Assembly (NCBI RefSeq): GCF_017591425.1
Contig: NW_024467121.1
Span: 15,760,707-15,824,706 of the forward strand
Direction of reading: 5' to 3'
DNA from: Ochotona curzoniae
Lineage: Eukaryota > Chordata > Mammalia > Lagomorpha > Ochotonidae
Length of the DNA: 64,000 nucleotides
A program made the position numbers and the translations under genes. Position 1 is the first letter of the stretch. Each line of letters starts with the position of its first letter. Shown here one piece after another: positions 1-10,880 of this stretch. The notes under the pieces were generated by a model. It ran no database searches and was not told where the DNA came from. It worked only from the letters and a program-made list of their open reading frames with translations.

Positions 1-824
1 AGTTATACCCTGCATAGTTTATTGTGTACTATTTATAAACTGTAGAGCTCTGAGGCACAACACTAGGAATTGAATAATTTACCCATTTACAAAAGATATT
101 GTGGTAAAATTCTAAAGGCAGATGGTAGAATTTGCAGCATACTTGACATACATTTTTAGCAACCACAGCATAAAATTGAACTATCATTGAGAAAAATGAA
201 GACACAGGATTTTGAGTTTATAGTGTGGAGGAATGACTCCCTTCTCTCTCTCCCTCTCTCTCTTTCTTTTTAAAATGATTTTATTGGCAATCATAATAGA
301 CACTGCAGTTAGAAATATTTCTTTAGCAGATGGGCAAGCTAGTTAGTTACAGTTGTATTTCCCTTGTAATGGCATTGAATTTAACTCACTTAAAATTATT
401 TTATTACTATTCTTAACTAACTTTCAAGGACATATACAGTATTTTTACTTACACTGATTTCTAAATTTATTGTCTTGTTTAAGTTGAATAGAAATACAAA
501 GAAGAAATCGGTTTTTGTATTTTAAAACTTTAGAGAAGAGAATGTAAACAGGCAATGTGTTTCTAATGAGCTATGATGAATAAATCATTCTAATTGGCCA
601 TGAGAGAAAACATTTTTAAAAGACAAAACAGATTAATATTATCTTCCAAAGATTTTACAGAATGAATTTATTTAATTCATAAATTTATGTTTCATGAGTA
701 CCTTTTAATTTACTAATGTTAACTCAGGTACCATCTTTAAATACAATACACGAGCTTGCTTGATTTAGGTAAATTATCATTTGTATTACCAACAATCAAA
801 TCATCTGAGAATTAGCAGACAGTG
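1..824. other. Unassigned AT-rich sequence
   Basis: No gene, RNA or clear repeat recognised. It holds a short CT-rich run near 240-263, just before TTTTAAAATGATTTTATTGG, which could be the remains of an antisense SINE tail but is too short to call. Confidence 0.4.
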
Positions 825-1140
825 TCTGTGCTGCTTTAATGCAGTACTTGTGACTGGGTGATTGGTTAATAAAAGACATTCTCTTTCACCCTTTTCTGAA
901 GGTTGAGAAAAGCAAGATCATGGCACTGATAGATGGGCTGATGGGGCTTTCTTACTAGGAATGCCCTTCTTTTGGAAGGGCAAAAGAGTAGGCTGAGCAG
1001 CTGCCTGAAGTCTACCTGAAGCTCCCAGAGGCCATCGCCCCATTCACAAGGGAAGAGCCTTTCTGTTCTTCAACACCTCGTTGAAGGTCCCACCTCTGAA
1101 AACTTTCACCATGGCAAGCTCTGAATTTTGGAAAGGAAAA
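825..1140 (-). mobile_element. Degenerate MaLR-type (MLT1-like) LTR, antisense
   Basis: The order of motifs matches an inverted MaLR solo LTR: a GTGCTGCTTTAAT start, an ACTGGGTGATTGG segment, a GATCATGGCACTGAT segment, then GGTCCCACCTCT and CTGAATTTTGG near the right end. The copy is strongly diverged, so the family is inferred from motif order by eye. It is an old retroviral-like LTR with no coding content. Confidence 0.45.
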
Positions 1141-2539
1141 ATTTAAGCTGCATCATGTAACCTGCTAACAAACTCAAGTTTTTTTTTTTTTACTTTTTTT
1201 GTTTTAAAATACTTTATTAATATAAATCTTTTACTGAATATTTAAAAATTAAATGGACATAACAAGTCACCATTATAACAAAATGATTAAAATCTCATCA
1301 TTCCAACAAAGAAAATTATAAATGTAGGGTCAATGTTAACACATAAAATTTACATTGAGATTATATTTTAACTGTGATAATATTAGTTTCCTAAAGCCAT
1401 CCCCCAAAATTATTGTGATTGAGGAACTACTAAATACCTAGTACTGTGAGATATGACATATGTGTGTGTGCTGTTCGCTTACACATGGTCAAAGATATTG
1501 TAAATCTTAAGCATGAGTACAGAAATAAGAGTTTATCGATTCCTTTTTCTCTTTCTAAAATTAAAATACAAGTGCTAAGATATTTTTATCTTCAAATTAA
1601 TTTTTATATACTAATAAACTTAGGGAACGTTAGTTGAACACCAATCATATATCAAGTATGGCTCTTAGAGTGCCATGCAACTTGAATACATAATCACTAA
1701 TACTCACAGGCATCTTTCCTAAGCAAAATTTCTTAAATGTGCCTAAAGAAGTGAATAAGTCTGATAAAGACCTTACTTTATATCGCATTGGTGTTGTACA
1801 GACTAAAAGTAACAAATACATCTATAATAAGTGATATTGCAATGCATTAAACAGGAATAGTAAATCTAATAAAGAAGGACAAATTCAAAAGAAGAGAATA
1901 CAGATTAAGCTTCTCAGAAGAGGGAAGTTTCTAGCAAGAGAACCGTGAGTGAAGAAAATTAAGCTATGTGAACATCTCAGGGAAGAGATCCTTTGTGCCT
2001 TACATAGAAGGTGGAAACAGACAAAAACACCTTATTTGTAAACTTGTAGCGTCTTTAGAGGGAGGAGGAGGTGGCTAGACAATGATATCTTAGAAAGATT
2101 ACATCTTAAACAGAGGCACACCACATTTGCTTACACCTTGGCAAATCAATGTGCATATTAAAATTACCCAATCTTGGTTTACTTTATTTACCAGTAGACC
2201 CCAATGGATGTTATGGCATCCACAGCAAAAATCTGGTACATAGTAGATTTTGAGTAATTATTTGTTGAGTCAGTGAATGAAAGAATGGATGAATTCATAA
2301 AAGGCTTGGATTAGGACAAGGCATATAAAGAATCTTCTATACACTTATAGAAATTCTGTATCATCAAAAATTATACATGAATTTCATATTATGCAGTAAA
2401 TAAACTTATTTTTAAATTACAAATTCAGTACCTTCAGATTTTGTTAAAGTACTGACCACATAGTATTCTAAGTATTTTTTTTAATTGGGAATACTATTTT
2501 TTCTCTAAGAATTCTTAATATTCTATTCAAAAAATTGAT
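1141..2539. other. Unassigned AT-rich sequence
   Basis: Includes T-runs and A/T-rich stretches around 1180-1620. Nothing gene-like is seen; the 63-codon frame at 1446-1637 has no recognisable protein features. It lies between two minus-strand MaLR-like LTRs and could include a decayed internal region, but no motif supports that directly. Confidence 0.4.
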
Positions 2540-3130
2540 CTCGTGAGCACTATGTAATGCTAACCATTGAGGAAGATAGGTAGATAACATGACGGCTGCC
2601 TTTAAATATCTTATACTGCACTAGGTGTCATCATTATGTTACCATGATACGATTATGTGCAGAAGACTGTTGAGGGGAGGGAAAGATATTGTCACACAAC
2701 TTTTGGTGCCATAAGGATTGAAATCTAGATTACATCAATATTGGGTCCTGAAAGAGAAATAGCAATTATCCCCAGCTAAGGATGAGTGAGAAATGTGGGA
2801 GGACATAGATAAAACTCTTCGTATAGAAAATAACCCATGCAACAGACAAGAGGTCAATGTAGGGATTACTTGGGAATTGTAACTACTTCGGTTTTTGGCT
2901 GTAGTGTTTGGCTAGAGGGATGAAGGTAGTCAGTGACCTGATTATTAGAGACCTAATTAAACACTTTTACTTTATATGTTAGCAACATGCAGTCCTTAAG
3001 AGATTTTTTAAGCACAGAAAAATATCACTAGATTCATATTGCAATAGACCAGTAGGACAAAATAGAAATGGAATGGATTAAAGCAATTTTTGCAATACAG
3101 ATGAGAGATAATGTGGGGGACCAAAAGACA
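2540..3130 (+). mobile_element. Ancient interspersed repeat, family not assigned
   Basis: The right half (about 2980-3120) runs through TTTTTTAAGCACAGAAAAATAT, ATTGCAATAGACCAGTAGG and GCAATACAGATGAGAGATAATG. This resembles a widespread mammalian repeat recalled as 'ggttttaagcagagaagtgacatg ... ggctattgcaatagtccaggcgagag'. I cannot name the family. Boundaries are approximate. Confidence 0.35.
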
Positions 3131-3149
3131 GGCCTTTTACAATAGGTAT

Positions 3150-3530
3150 TGCCTTAGCCCACTTTTTGTTGTTATAACTGAATACCATAGGTTGATGACT
3201 TCATAAACAATTAAGGGTTATTTGGTCACAGTTTTGAAGGCTGAAAAGTTCAAGGTCAGGCAACTACACTGGATCAAATCTTTCTTAAGGGTGGAAAATC
3301 TAGAACCCCAGCACACACAGAGCATCACATATAAACACAGAGCATCCTAAATCAGATGATTTCTTCTCTTTATAAAGTCACAATCCCTCTGTATTATGGC
3401 TCCTCCCATACGGCCTCTGTGAACCTAATGTACATCCCAAATGTCTGTGCATGGATTAAGCCTCTATATTCTTACTACCTCAAAATCAAGATAAAATTTA
3501 ATATATGAATCCTGGTTGGAGATTTTCAAA
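3150..3530 (-). mobile_element. MaLR-type (MLT1-like) LTR, antisense
   Basis: Begins CTTAGCCCACTTTTTGTTG with TTATAACTGAATACCATAGG, followed by TTGGTCACAGTTTTGAAGG and CAAGGTCAGGC. These are the hallmarks of an inverted MaLR LTR (retroviral-like, solo). The match is clearer than for the copy at 825-1140. No coding content. Confidence 0.6.
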
Positions 3531-4375
3531 TTATAATAGGGTTGAAACAAAAAGGCAAAAAAAAAAAAAGAAAGAAAAAACCTTAAGAACATCAACAGGT
3601 TATATCATTAAATAGAGGAGGAAAATGCAGATACTTGTGAAATCTGTTTAAAATAATTGCTAACAAGCCCTGACTAATTCCACAGTCCTTAACACTTTCA
3701 ATAAATACCTCACCTATGAAATATAGTACTAATTAATATGATTTTCTTAATTGGCAGATCGTAGGAAATTATATAAGTAGCTTGTTAAGAAATTGTTAAG
3801 AACGGTTGGTTCTATTTGATTGTGCTTAAATCTACCAAGTACCATTAACTCTTCTTCAGATTAGCCCTGGGGAAGCTCTTAGCTAAGGTAAAGTAAGGAC
3901 CGGTGGCTTACAGTTAAATTTGTGTGAAGTCTGAGGAGGTACAGGCTCCATTTTCATTTGGTGGTTTTTAAAAATAATTTGCATAGAGCTATTGGAAGTA
4001 GTGATTTTTTTTTGCCGTTATTACCAAATAGTCTTTGTGTTGAAACAAGGGATGGATAGCATGATTACATAAACAGATTCGTGCTGAGAATTCAGCAGTT
4101 ATTGACCATGCCCCCGTTGATTCCTTCAGGCATTCTTACCTGAGTGCTTCATTCCTATCTTCAATTTGCTTTTTTTTTTTAGTGAAAAAAATTAGTATTT
4201 TTTTCAAGATGTAGGTTGTTTAAATTATCATTCTATCATATTTGTTAAAGTTCCTTATATTCAATGAATTTGAAATGAATTATGATTAATTATACAAAAT
4301 ATTCATAAAATATGAATGTTTGTGTTTTAATTCTTCCAAAGTAACTAGACCAGCTCTTAAAGTGTTGCAATCTTG
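3531..4375. other. Unassigned sequence
   Basis: AT-rich DNA with A-rich (about 3558-3585) and T-rich (about 4170-4180) runs. No gene, RNA or repeat recognised. Confidence 0.4.
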
Positions 4376-4607
4376 AGCCCAACACAGTGGCTTAGCGGCT
4401 AAACTCTTTGCCTTGAACGCACCAGGATCCTGTAAGTTGCCCGGTTCTAATGCCAGCTGCCCCACTTCCCATCCAGCTTTCTGCCTGTGGCCTGGGAAAG
4501 CAGTCCAGGACAGCCCAGAGCCTTGGGACCTGCACCTGCGGGGGAGACCCAGAAGAGGGTATGGGCTCCTGGCTTTGGATCAGCTCAGCTCTGGCTGTTG
4601 CGGTCTT
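4376..4607 (+). mobile_element. Lagomorph C-type SINE (CSINE), 3'-truncated
   Basis: Has the tRNA-related head (AGTGGCTTAGCGGCTAAA), the CCTTGAACGCACCAGGATCC motif, the CCACTTCCCATCCAGC body and the GGCCTGGGAAAGCAGTCC core. It stops around GTTGCGGTC, so the CTCTCTGTATATCTGAC...AATCTTTAAA tail is missing. Frames through it are SINE shadows, not genes. Confidence 0.85.
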
Positions 4608-4639
4608 TCATTATGTTAAGAAGCTTTATAACAAATTAA

Positions 4640-5696
4640 AAAAATGTTTATCCCACATATTCTCAATGTCTTCCTCAGTTAGCTTGGAGGTTGACAGGTT
4701 TTGCTCCTTTGTGGGAGAAGCATTAGTAAGATTTATTGTGCCTCTCTCTCTGCTTTTGCTTTTGGTTATTGTTGTTTTGGTTAGCAGATTCCTCCCGTGA
4801 TGGTTCATTTCTAAGCCATGTTACCCTCTAGTCTACAGGTCAATTTTACTGATTGCATTTGATACCCAGTTCTTCATTTGCAGTCATTTTAGCCGCTCCC
4901 TCCATTGAGTTTCAGGCTCTGGCTCTTATGCTAGGGTTCCACCGTGGCCTCTAAAGCTCCAACTCCTGGCTAACCACTATGTAATCCCTGTGATCCTGTG
5001 CTGTGGCCACAACATCGCCTGCGTAGCCTTTCCTCAACTCCTGGTTTGAGCAGTGCCTTTGATTAGGGAGACACCAACTGTCCGAAATAACTGGATTGTC
5101 AGAGGTGCTGGTCTTGCCGGAATTTGCTGTTATTAGGTCCGAAGTCCACCTGGAGCTATTTTGGGTGGAACCCACAGGATGCCAAGCAGTGGTATTTCCT
5201 CTGTAAGACCAGTGCAGTGTGTTGAGCCAGAACTGAGTATTTTTCTGGCTCAGCACTTACGAAGCTCACTGTTGTTTATCTGGTATCCAGCATCCTGCCC
5301 CCACACAGCCTTTTCCCTCTTACACAAAATAGTACCTGATGTGGCACAGGCGCTGGTCTGGGCCTGCTGGTTGTTAGGTCTGGAGGTCACCCTATCTTGG
5401 GAGGAACCTGTAGGATGCCAGTTTCCTTATGGGACCAGTGCCATGTGCCAGAGAGGCATGAGCTTGTTCCTGGCTTAGCATAGGCACAGCTTGTTGTCCC
5501 TCCATCCTTACAGCCTTTTCCTCAATACACAAAATGGTGTCCAATGTGGCACTGGTGAGGGTGTGAGATGTGAAATCCACCTGATTCCTGCACCTGCCTG
5601 CTTGATTGATGCCACTCTGCTTCTGCTTGTGGTCGAATCAAGCAAATCAGCAGAACAGGCAATTCTAAGCTACTTAAAACAGCAAGAAAAAAAAAA
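4640..5696. repeat. Unassigned repeat with ~205-245 bp tandem units
   Basis: At least two diverged head-to-tail units are visible, about 5107-5351 and 5352-5556, with partial units on either side. Each unit runs through GCTGGTCT, a TTAGGTC...GTC segment, GGAACC...AGGATGCCA, GACCAGTGC and CAGCCTTTTCC...ACACAAAAT. An A-run (about 5686-5697) closes the block, so it could be part of a non-LTR element; an L1 5' UTR monomer array or an LTR are alternatives. It is richer in C and G than its flanks. Confidence 0.5.
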
Positions 5697-6238
5697 AGAT
5701 GAGAAAACAGTTTTGAACAGACATTTCGCAAACAAAGGTAACAAAATGGCAAATAATCACATGAATAGATGCTTGCTTCACTAGTTGCTAGAGAAATGTA
5801 TTTTAAAACCACATCTGTATTCCACTATACACACACACCAGGATGGTCCCAATTTAAAGGATTGACAATACGAAGTGTTAGCAAGGATTGGAGTGACTAA
5901 TTGGAACTCTTACCATTTTTGAAAGAATGCAAAGTGGTACAACTACTTTGGAAAAGTTTAATAATTTCCTATGCAACCAAGTTGACATAATTTGCCATAG
6001 CAAATTCCTAGAGATTCTCAATTCCTAGAGATTTTATCCAAACAAATAAAAATGTATATCTATAAAAGTGGCATGGACAGTTGCTTTGCATAAAACTCTC
6101 TCACCCTGGAAAGTATCCACATGCCAGACATTTAGTGAATACATGAACCAATTTGGATATTCTGATAAATTAGAATACTACTGAACTGTTAATACTTATA
6201 ATACCGTGGATGAGTCTCAAAAGGATTAGGTTACTTGG
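5697..6238 (+). mobile_element. Ancient L1 (L1M-type) 3' ORF2 and 3' UTR fragment
   Basis: Motif order matches a mammalian L1 in sense: TTTTGAACAGACATTTCGC, ATGGCAAATAATCACATGAA, AGGATTGACAATACGAAGTG, AAAGTGGTACAACTACTTTGG, then TAGAATACTACTGAAC and GTGGATGAGTCTCAAA. It is heavily mutated with many stops and is not capable of activity. A young SINE lies just after it. Confidence 0.75.
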
Positions 6239-6266
6239 GAGAAGTAAGGCATAACAGCCACCTCCT

Positions 6267-6556
6267 GGGCCTGGCAGAGTGGCCTAGTGGCTAAAGTCCT
6301 CACCTTGAACGCACCAGGATCCCATATAGGTGCCGGTTCTAATCGCGGCAGCTCCACTTCCCATCCAGCTCCCTGCTTGTGGCCTGGGAAAGCAATTGAG
6401 GACGGCCCAAAGCCTTGGGACCCTGCACCCATGTGAGATACCTGGAAGAAGTTCCTGGATCCTGGCTTTGGATCCTCACTTGGGGAGTGAATCATCAGAC
6501 AGAAGACAGGACGTTCAAGGCAGGGACTTGAGCCGCTAGGCCACGCCACCGGGCCC
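6267..6556 (+). mobile_element. CSINE with an inverted copy of its own head at the 3' end
   Basis: From 6267 the element is a normal sense CSINE through GGGGAGTGAATCATCAGACAG. Instead of the CTCTCTG tail and A-stretch it joins, near 6508, to an inverted head (about 6512-6556: GTTCAAGGCAGGGAC ... GCCACGCCACCGGGCCC). The first ~45 bp (6267-6312) and the last ~45 bp are therefore imperfect reverse complements. No A-tail is present. Confidence 0.8.
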
Positions 6557-7502
6557 TAAAAATAACATTTTTAATAGAACATAAAAGCTGTGAGAGATCC
6601 TTCAAAATTCATTCCTTTTATTGTCACTTTCTTGTAAATATGTTCCTTGTGCTTGGAAACTCAAAAATATATTGTGCTTTAGATATTGCCACAAGTGGTT
6701 CACTCTTACTGTTATCAAAAATTTATGTTCCTTACATATGTTCAAGAAAAAGAAATAAATGCAAAAAAGGGTCAATTCACCAACTAAGCATTCAGTGAAC
6801 TTACTAACAATTCCTCATTTTCAATTTGGTTAGACCATATATTTGAGTCTTATATTTGTGGCATTGTTTGTATACACCTCTGTAAATGAGACAGTCTCTT
6901 ATGTATAACAATTACAAGGGAATCAACTAACAAAAACTAACTAAAGCAGATGAGACACCATTCTGGTCAGAGCTGACAGCCAGGGTGGAACATCCCTGTA
7001 GCTATTTTGACTGTTGACTCATATGACGGATGGTAACACTCTGACAGTGTTCCTGACCAGACAAGTAACTGCCTGTAACCTACAGCCTGCATCCATCACA
7101 CATATATTAATTGATTCATTAATGAGTTGCACAGGTTTATTTCTTCTACTTGCCTTGTTTAGACTTGTTGTCATTTACAGAAATAAAAATACTGTGTTTT
7201 AAAATGCTGTGTAGAAATAGCCTTAAGCATATTCATACAGTTTGGAATATCTTCAGAAAATGTTTTCCCAACTTTTTCATTTACTCCATAAATGAGCTCC
7301 AATATTTCTTTTAATTTCCCCCCTATGTATTATAAAATACAAGATACAAAAGCAGATATAGATTTATATGATCTTTGTAAAAATGAAATAGGATATTAAT
7401 CTTAGTAACTTTGGAATTCAGTAATAAGCTATTATCTTTTTTGAGTACACTCTTTAAAATTTGTTCTATTTTACCATGTTATGTTTAATTTAACTTAATT
7501 TA
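6557..7502. other. Unassigned AT-rich sequence
   Basis: No gene, RNA or repeat recognised. The 62-codon frame at 7014-7202 shows no supporting features. Confidence 0.4.
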
Positions 7503-7803
7503 ATGTGTTTTATTCTACTTGAAGAGCAGAGTTACAGAGAGGGGACACAGAGAAAACTTGCACCTGTTGATTTTTTCCCCAAGCAGTGGCCATGGCTGAG
7601 CTGGGCCAAGCCAAAAGTCAGAAGCTTTTGGGTCTCTCATATGGGTGCATGGATCAAAGGACTTGGGCCATTGTCTGCTGCTTTGTCAGGCACATTAACA
7701 GAGAAGTGGATGAGAACTGGAGCAGCTAGGATTTGAACTGGTATCATTGTGGTATGCTGGCATTGCAGGTAGTAGTGTCAACCATCAAGCCATAACTCTA
7801 GCC
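7503..7803 (-). mobile_element. Older lagomorph C-type SINE, antisense
   Basis: Reads in reverse through AGAGCAGAGTTACAGAGAG, CCCCAAGCAGTGGCCATGGC, GGAGCAGCTAGGATTTGAAC and GCTGGCATTGCAGG. This head differs from the young type (no CTTGAACGC motif), so it belongs to an older C-SINE stratum. Diverged. Confidence 0.75.
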
Positions 7804-8289
7804 CATGAATCCTCTTACTAAATGTTTTGTTTATTCGATGTATATTCCGTGTGTTCTATAAGCATATTAGACTATCTGATTGATGAAAAAGGAGAAAAGA
7901 ACAGTCTTCACTGTCATTTATAAGTTGGAGAGACAAGGAAACCACACAAAACAGAGACAATAAAGACAATTATGTGGTGTGCTGAGGGAGTTACAATCTC
8001 AATTCTAGCAAACAGGAGAAGCATCTGCAATAATGAATCAATAGACACAGAAAGACATGTGAGTCAACTCTATTATGGAAACTTCTGATCTGAACTAAGT
8101 ATGTCTGTTTCTTTTGGAGTAAACCAGCTAAGAAGTCACATGCAAGCAGATAACTGTGTTGCTGTGGCCTGAAAGTCGATATTCCCAAAGTTCTTGTCTC
8201 TAAATGTAAAAGAATGAAAAGGTGATTTATTCAAAGAAGTGATTGTCAAAGAGGCTGAAAGCAAAAGCAAAAGTATCATGTTGGGAGAA

Positions 8290-8458
8290 AGAGCAAGCAA
8301 GCCCCATGAGGCAGCAGATTTGCCAGAGTTTGCTAGAAATGCCAGTAATCCGGGCTTCTGTTTCTAGCCTCTAAAATAGTGGGACACAAATTTCTGTCGT
8401 TCACACCTTATTCCATCTATATTTTGCTGCATCAGCCTGAATGGAATAAGACACCTAT
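8290..8458 (+). mobile_element. 3' end of a MaLR-type (MLT1-like) LTR
   Basis: TTCTAGCCTCTAAAATAGTG, ACAAATTTCTGTCGTTCACA, ATTTTGCTGCATCAGCCTG and AATGGAATAAGACA follow the order of the 3' end of a sense MaLR LTR. The upstream part is too diverged to delimit. Confidence 0.55.
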
Positions 8459-10576
8459 GCTTTGTGACAAAGATTGTCCCTTGGCCTGTTTATAATACCA
8501 CAGAATAAAAGAAAGAGGAAGAAGTCAATTTTTGTAATTTATGATTACTAACATCTGTTCACATATGAGGGCAGTGCTACCTCAGCATAACCAACAATTC
8601 AGTATGTTAAAGTCTAGATATTTAAGGGAAATTACAGTTTTATATAACTTTTGTGGATTTTATGGGTACGTTTAAATTTTTTTGTAGACACCTATGATGT
8701 CATAATACAGCATTAAATTCCATTTTGCCTGAAAGAACAAGGACTTGTAAATGCTTTACTTGTCTTGACCTAGAGTAAGAGTTTATTGCAAAACTAACAT
8801 GGGATTTACTTATGTGTTTACATACATTGGTATGTTCTCAGAATGCTAATATCTTGAGCAATATAAACTGATAGTTCCGCAGCAAGGTTTTGAGCATGTT
8901 TTCAGACAAACTGAGTTCTGATACACTGCCTAAATGTTTCAGTTTTAGTTGGAGTTCAGGCAGTTAAGTATGGTTGAAGTTGGATGTTGTTCTTCAATAA
9001 TTTGAAAAATTCCCTGCAACATAAAAGGAGCACTCACTTTCAGAAGTATTCCTATTATGTACACTAACTAATAAATGTTGATATGGATGGCTATCAGACA
9101 TTTTCCATTCCATTAGAACTGGAAAAGTAAACATATTTTCTAGCTTCCATGTCAATGTCACAATTTATATTCTATTATTGAGTCTCATTACAAAAATATT
9201 GGAAGTATTACTATTTTTAAAATCAAAAAGTGATCAGAATATTAGGAGAATAAATTCTATAATAAAAAAACAAGAATCTCAGTCTGATTCCTACCTAATA
9301 AAAAAAACCTAGCAAACAAAAATACTCTCTTGCTTCAAAATTAAACAGACTCTAGAGATATGTTGAAAACGAGTATATTTTAGTCTCAGAAAGCTCTATT
9401 AAGTTCCAAATCATTATAGGGCAATAAATGGGGTATAAATATATTTGTTGAAATTCAATCAGAAAAAATAAATTGGAGTAATTATATTGGATGCCAAATA
9501 GCATCTGACATGTAAAAAATATACTAGCTTAAGGTTATTTTAATAATTATCTTCTTTTTTTTCTTTAGTAATTATAAGGATGAGACTAATTAACTGTTCT
9601 GGATATTTAGGCAGAACATGGATTGGGGCAAACACAAAACAAAAATCTTTTATTAGGTTGAAGAAAAGACTTCTTGGCATCAACGATAAAGTGGCATGGG
9701 TAGTTAAGAGCAACTGTGAAAAAATATTGCATAATATCCTCTACAGTTGCATGAGAATGGTTTATTTATGGTCAAAGACTATTAAACTCATTTCAACACC
9801 TATTTTAAAGCATTTTAAATTGTAAGTCCCATAAATAATTTTGGAACGAAGGACTACTATCATTGTGTAATCAATTCTGAAATGTTAAGAGTCTCATAAA
9901 ATTCTTAACCTCAACTTCATGCTTAGGGTTAAAAACAGCTCCTGAGTTTAAAGAATTTAAATCAGTCCAAGGACATGGCAGTAAAAGGGTTATCACACTT
10001 CATGAAGTTTTCAGAGACAAATTTTTCATCTTTCTTGGCATAAATTATTATGAAAAGACATAGCAACCCTTTTCAAGTGGGCATTCTTATGTGTTGTGGG
10101 AGTCAGAATCATAATTAATGCAAACTATTTTCTCTGCAATATGTAGTGAACAATGTATGTTATCCCTTATCAATAACTACATTATCCTCAGTGAAAAAAT
10201 GTAAACAAAGAAAATGCATGTTAAAATTCAATTTTAAGTTCTTCTCTATAGGTAAAATACATGCATCAAGAAGAAAATAGTACAATGTCACTGAGCTTTC
10301 CTTTTACATGCACAACTATATTTTTTTGTCTCTGATAAGCTTATGTATTTAGGTGAAAAGTAGCTCTTTCCCACTGTCCATCTATACATTCAACCACCTG
10401 ATAGGTGGTTATCAACTCATCTGGTGCTTACACCTGATTTAAAAGTAACAAATCGGATATACATATTGTGCTATGGGAACTAAAAGAAATCATAGGTTGT
10501 CATATCTAGGAGAGTCAGTTACTTTCGAAAAGTTGAAGGCGGAGATAACTTGAAATCCTCTGATATAGTAGTTACA
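8459..10576. other. Unassigned AT-rich sequence
   Basis: About 2.1 kb without a recognisable gene, RNA or repeat. The 81-codon frame at 9580-9825 is AT-rich and unsupported. Confidence 0.4.
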
Positions 10577-10880
10577 TAATTTGGCATAGTGGTTAAGACA
10601 CCACAACTTGGGATGCCTGCATTCTGTTTCAATACTTCTGAGACAGATCCCCCCTCTCTGCTTGTGGTTCCTCCTTCCTGTTAATTCAGACCTTTGGGAG
10701 ACAGTAAGTGACGGCTCAAGTAACTGGCTCTCTGTAACTCATACGACACACATGAATTGAGTTCCCACCTCCTGGCTACAACACGATCCAGACCACGATG
10801 TTTTGGCATTTAGTGAGTAAGATGGAGGAATGCAGAATGAGCTCTCTCCCTCTCTTTATGCCTGTCTCCTTCCTAAAGAA
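10577..10880 (+). mobile_element. Old lagomorph C-type SINE, sense, diverged
   Basis: Head GGCATAGTGGTTAAGACACC and TTGGGATGCCTGCATTC, then GACGGCTCAAGTAACTGG, TGAATTGAGTTCCCACCTCC, GGCATTTAGTGAGTAAGATG and a CTCTCTCCCTCTCTTTATG tail. This is the older head type, with many substitutions. Confidence 0.65.

Noticed and set aside
4900..5697. CRISPR-like regular spacing
   Set aside because: Units are long, diverged and contiguous with no short identical repeats; this is eukaryotic tandem or interspersed repeat DNA.
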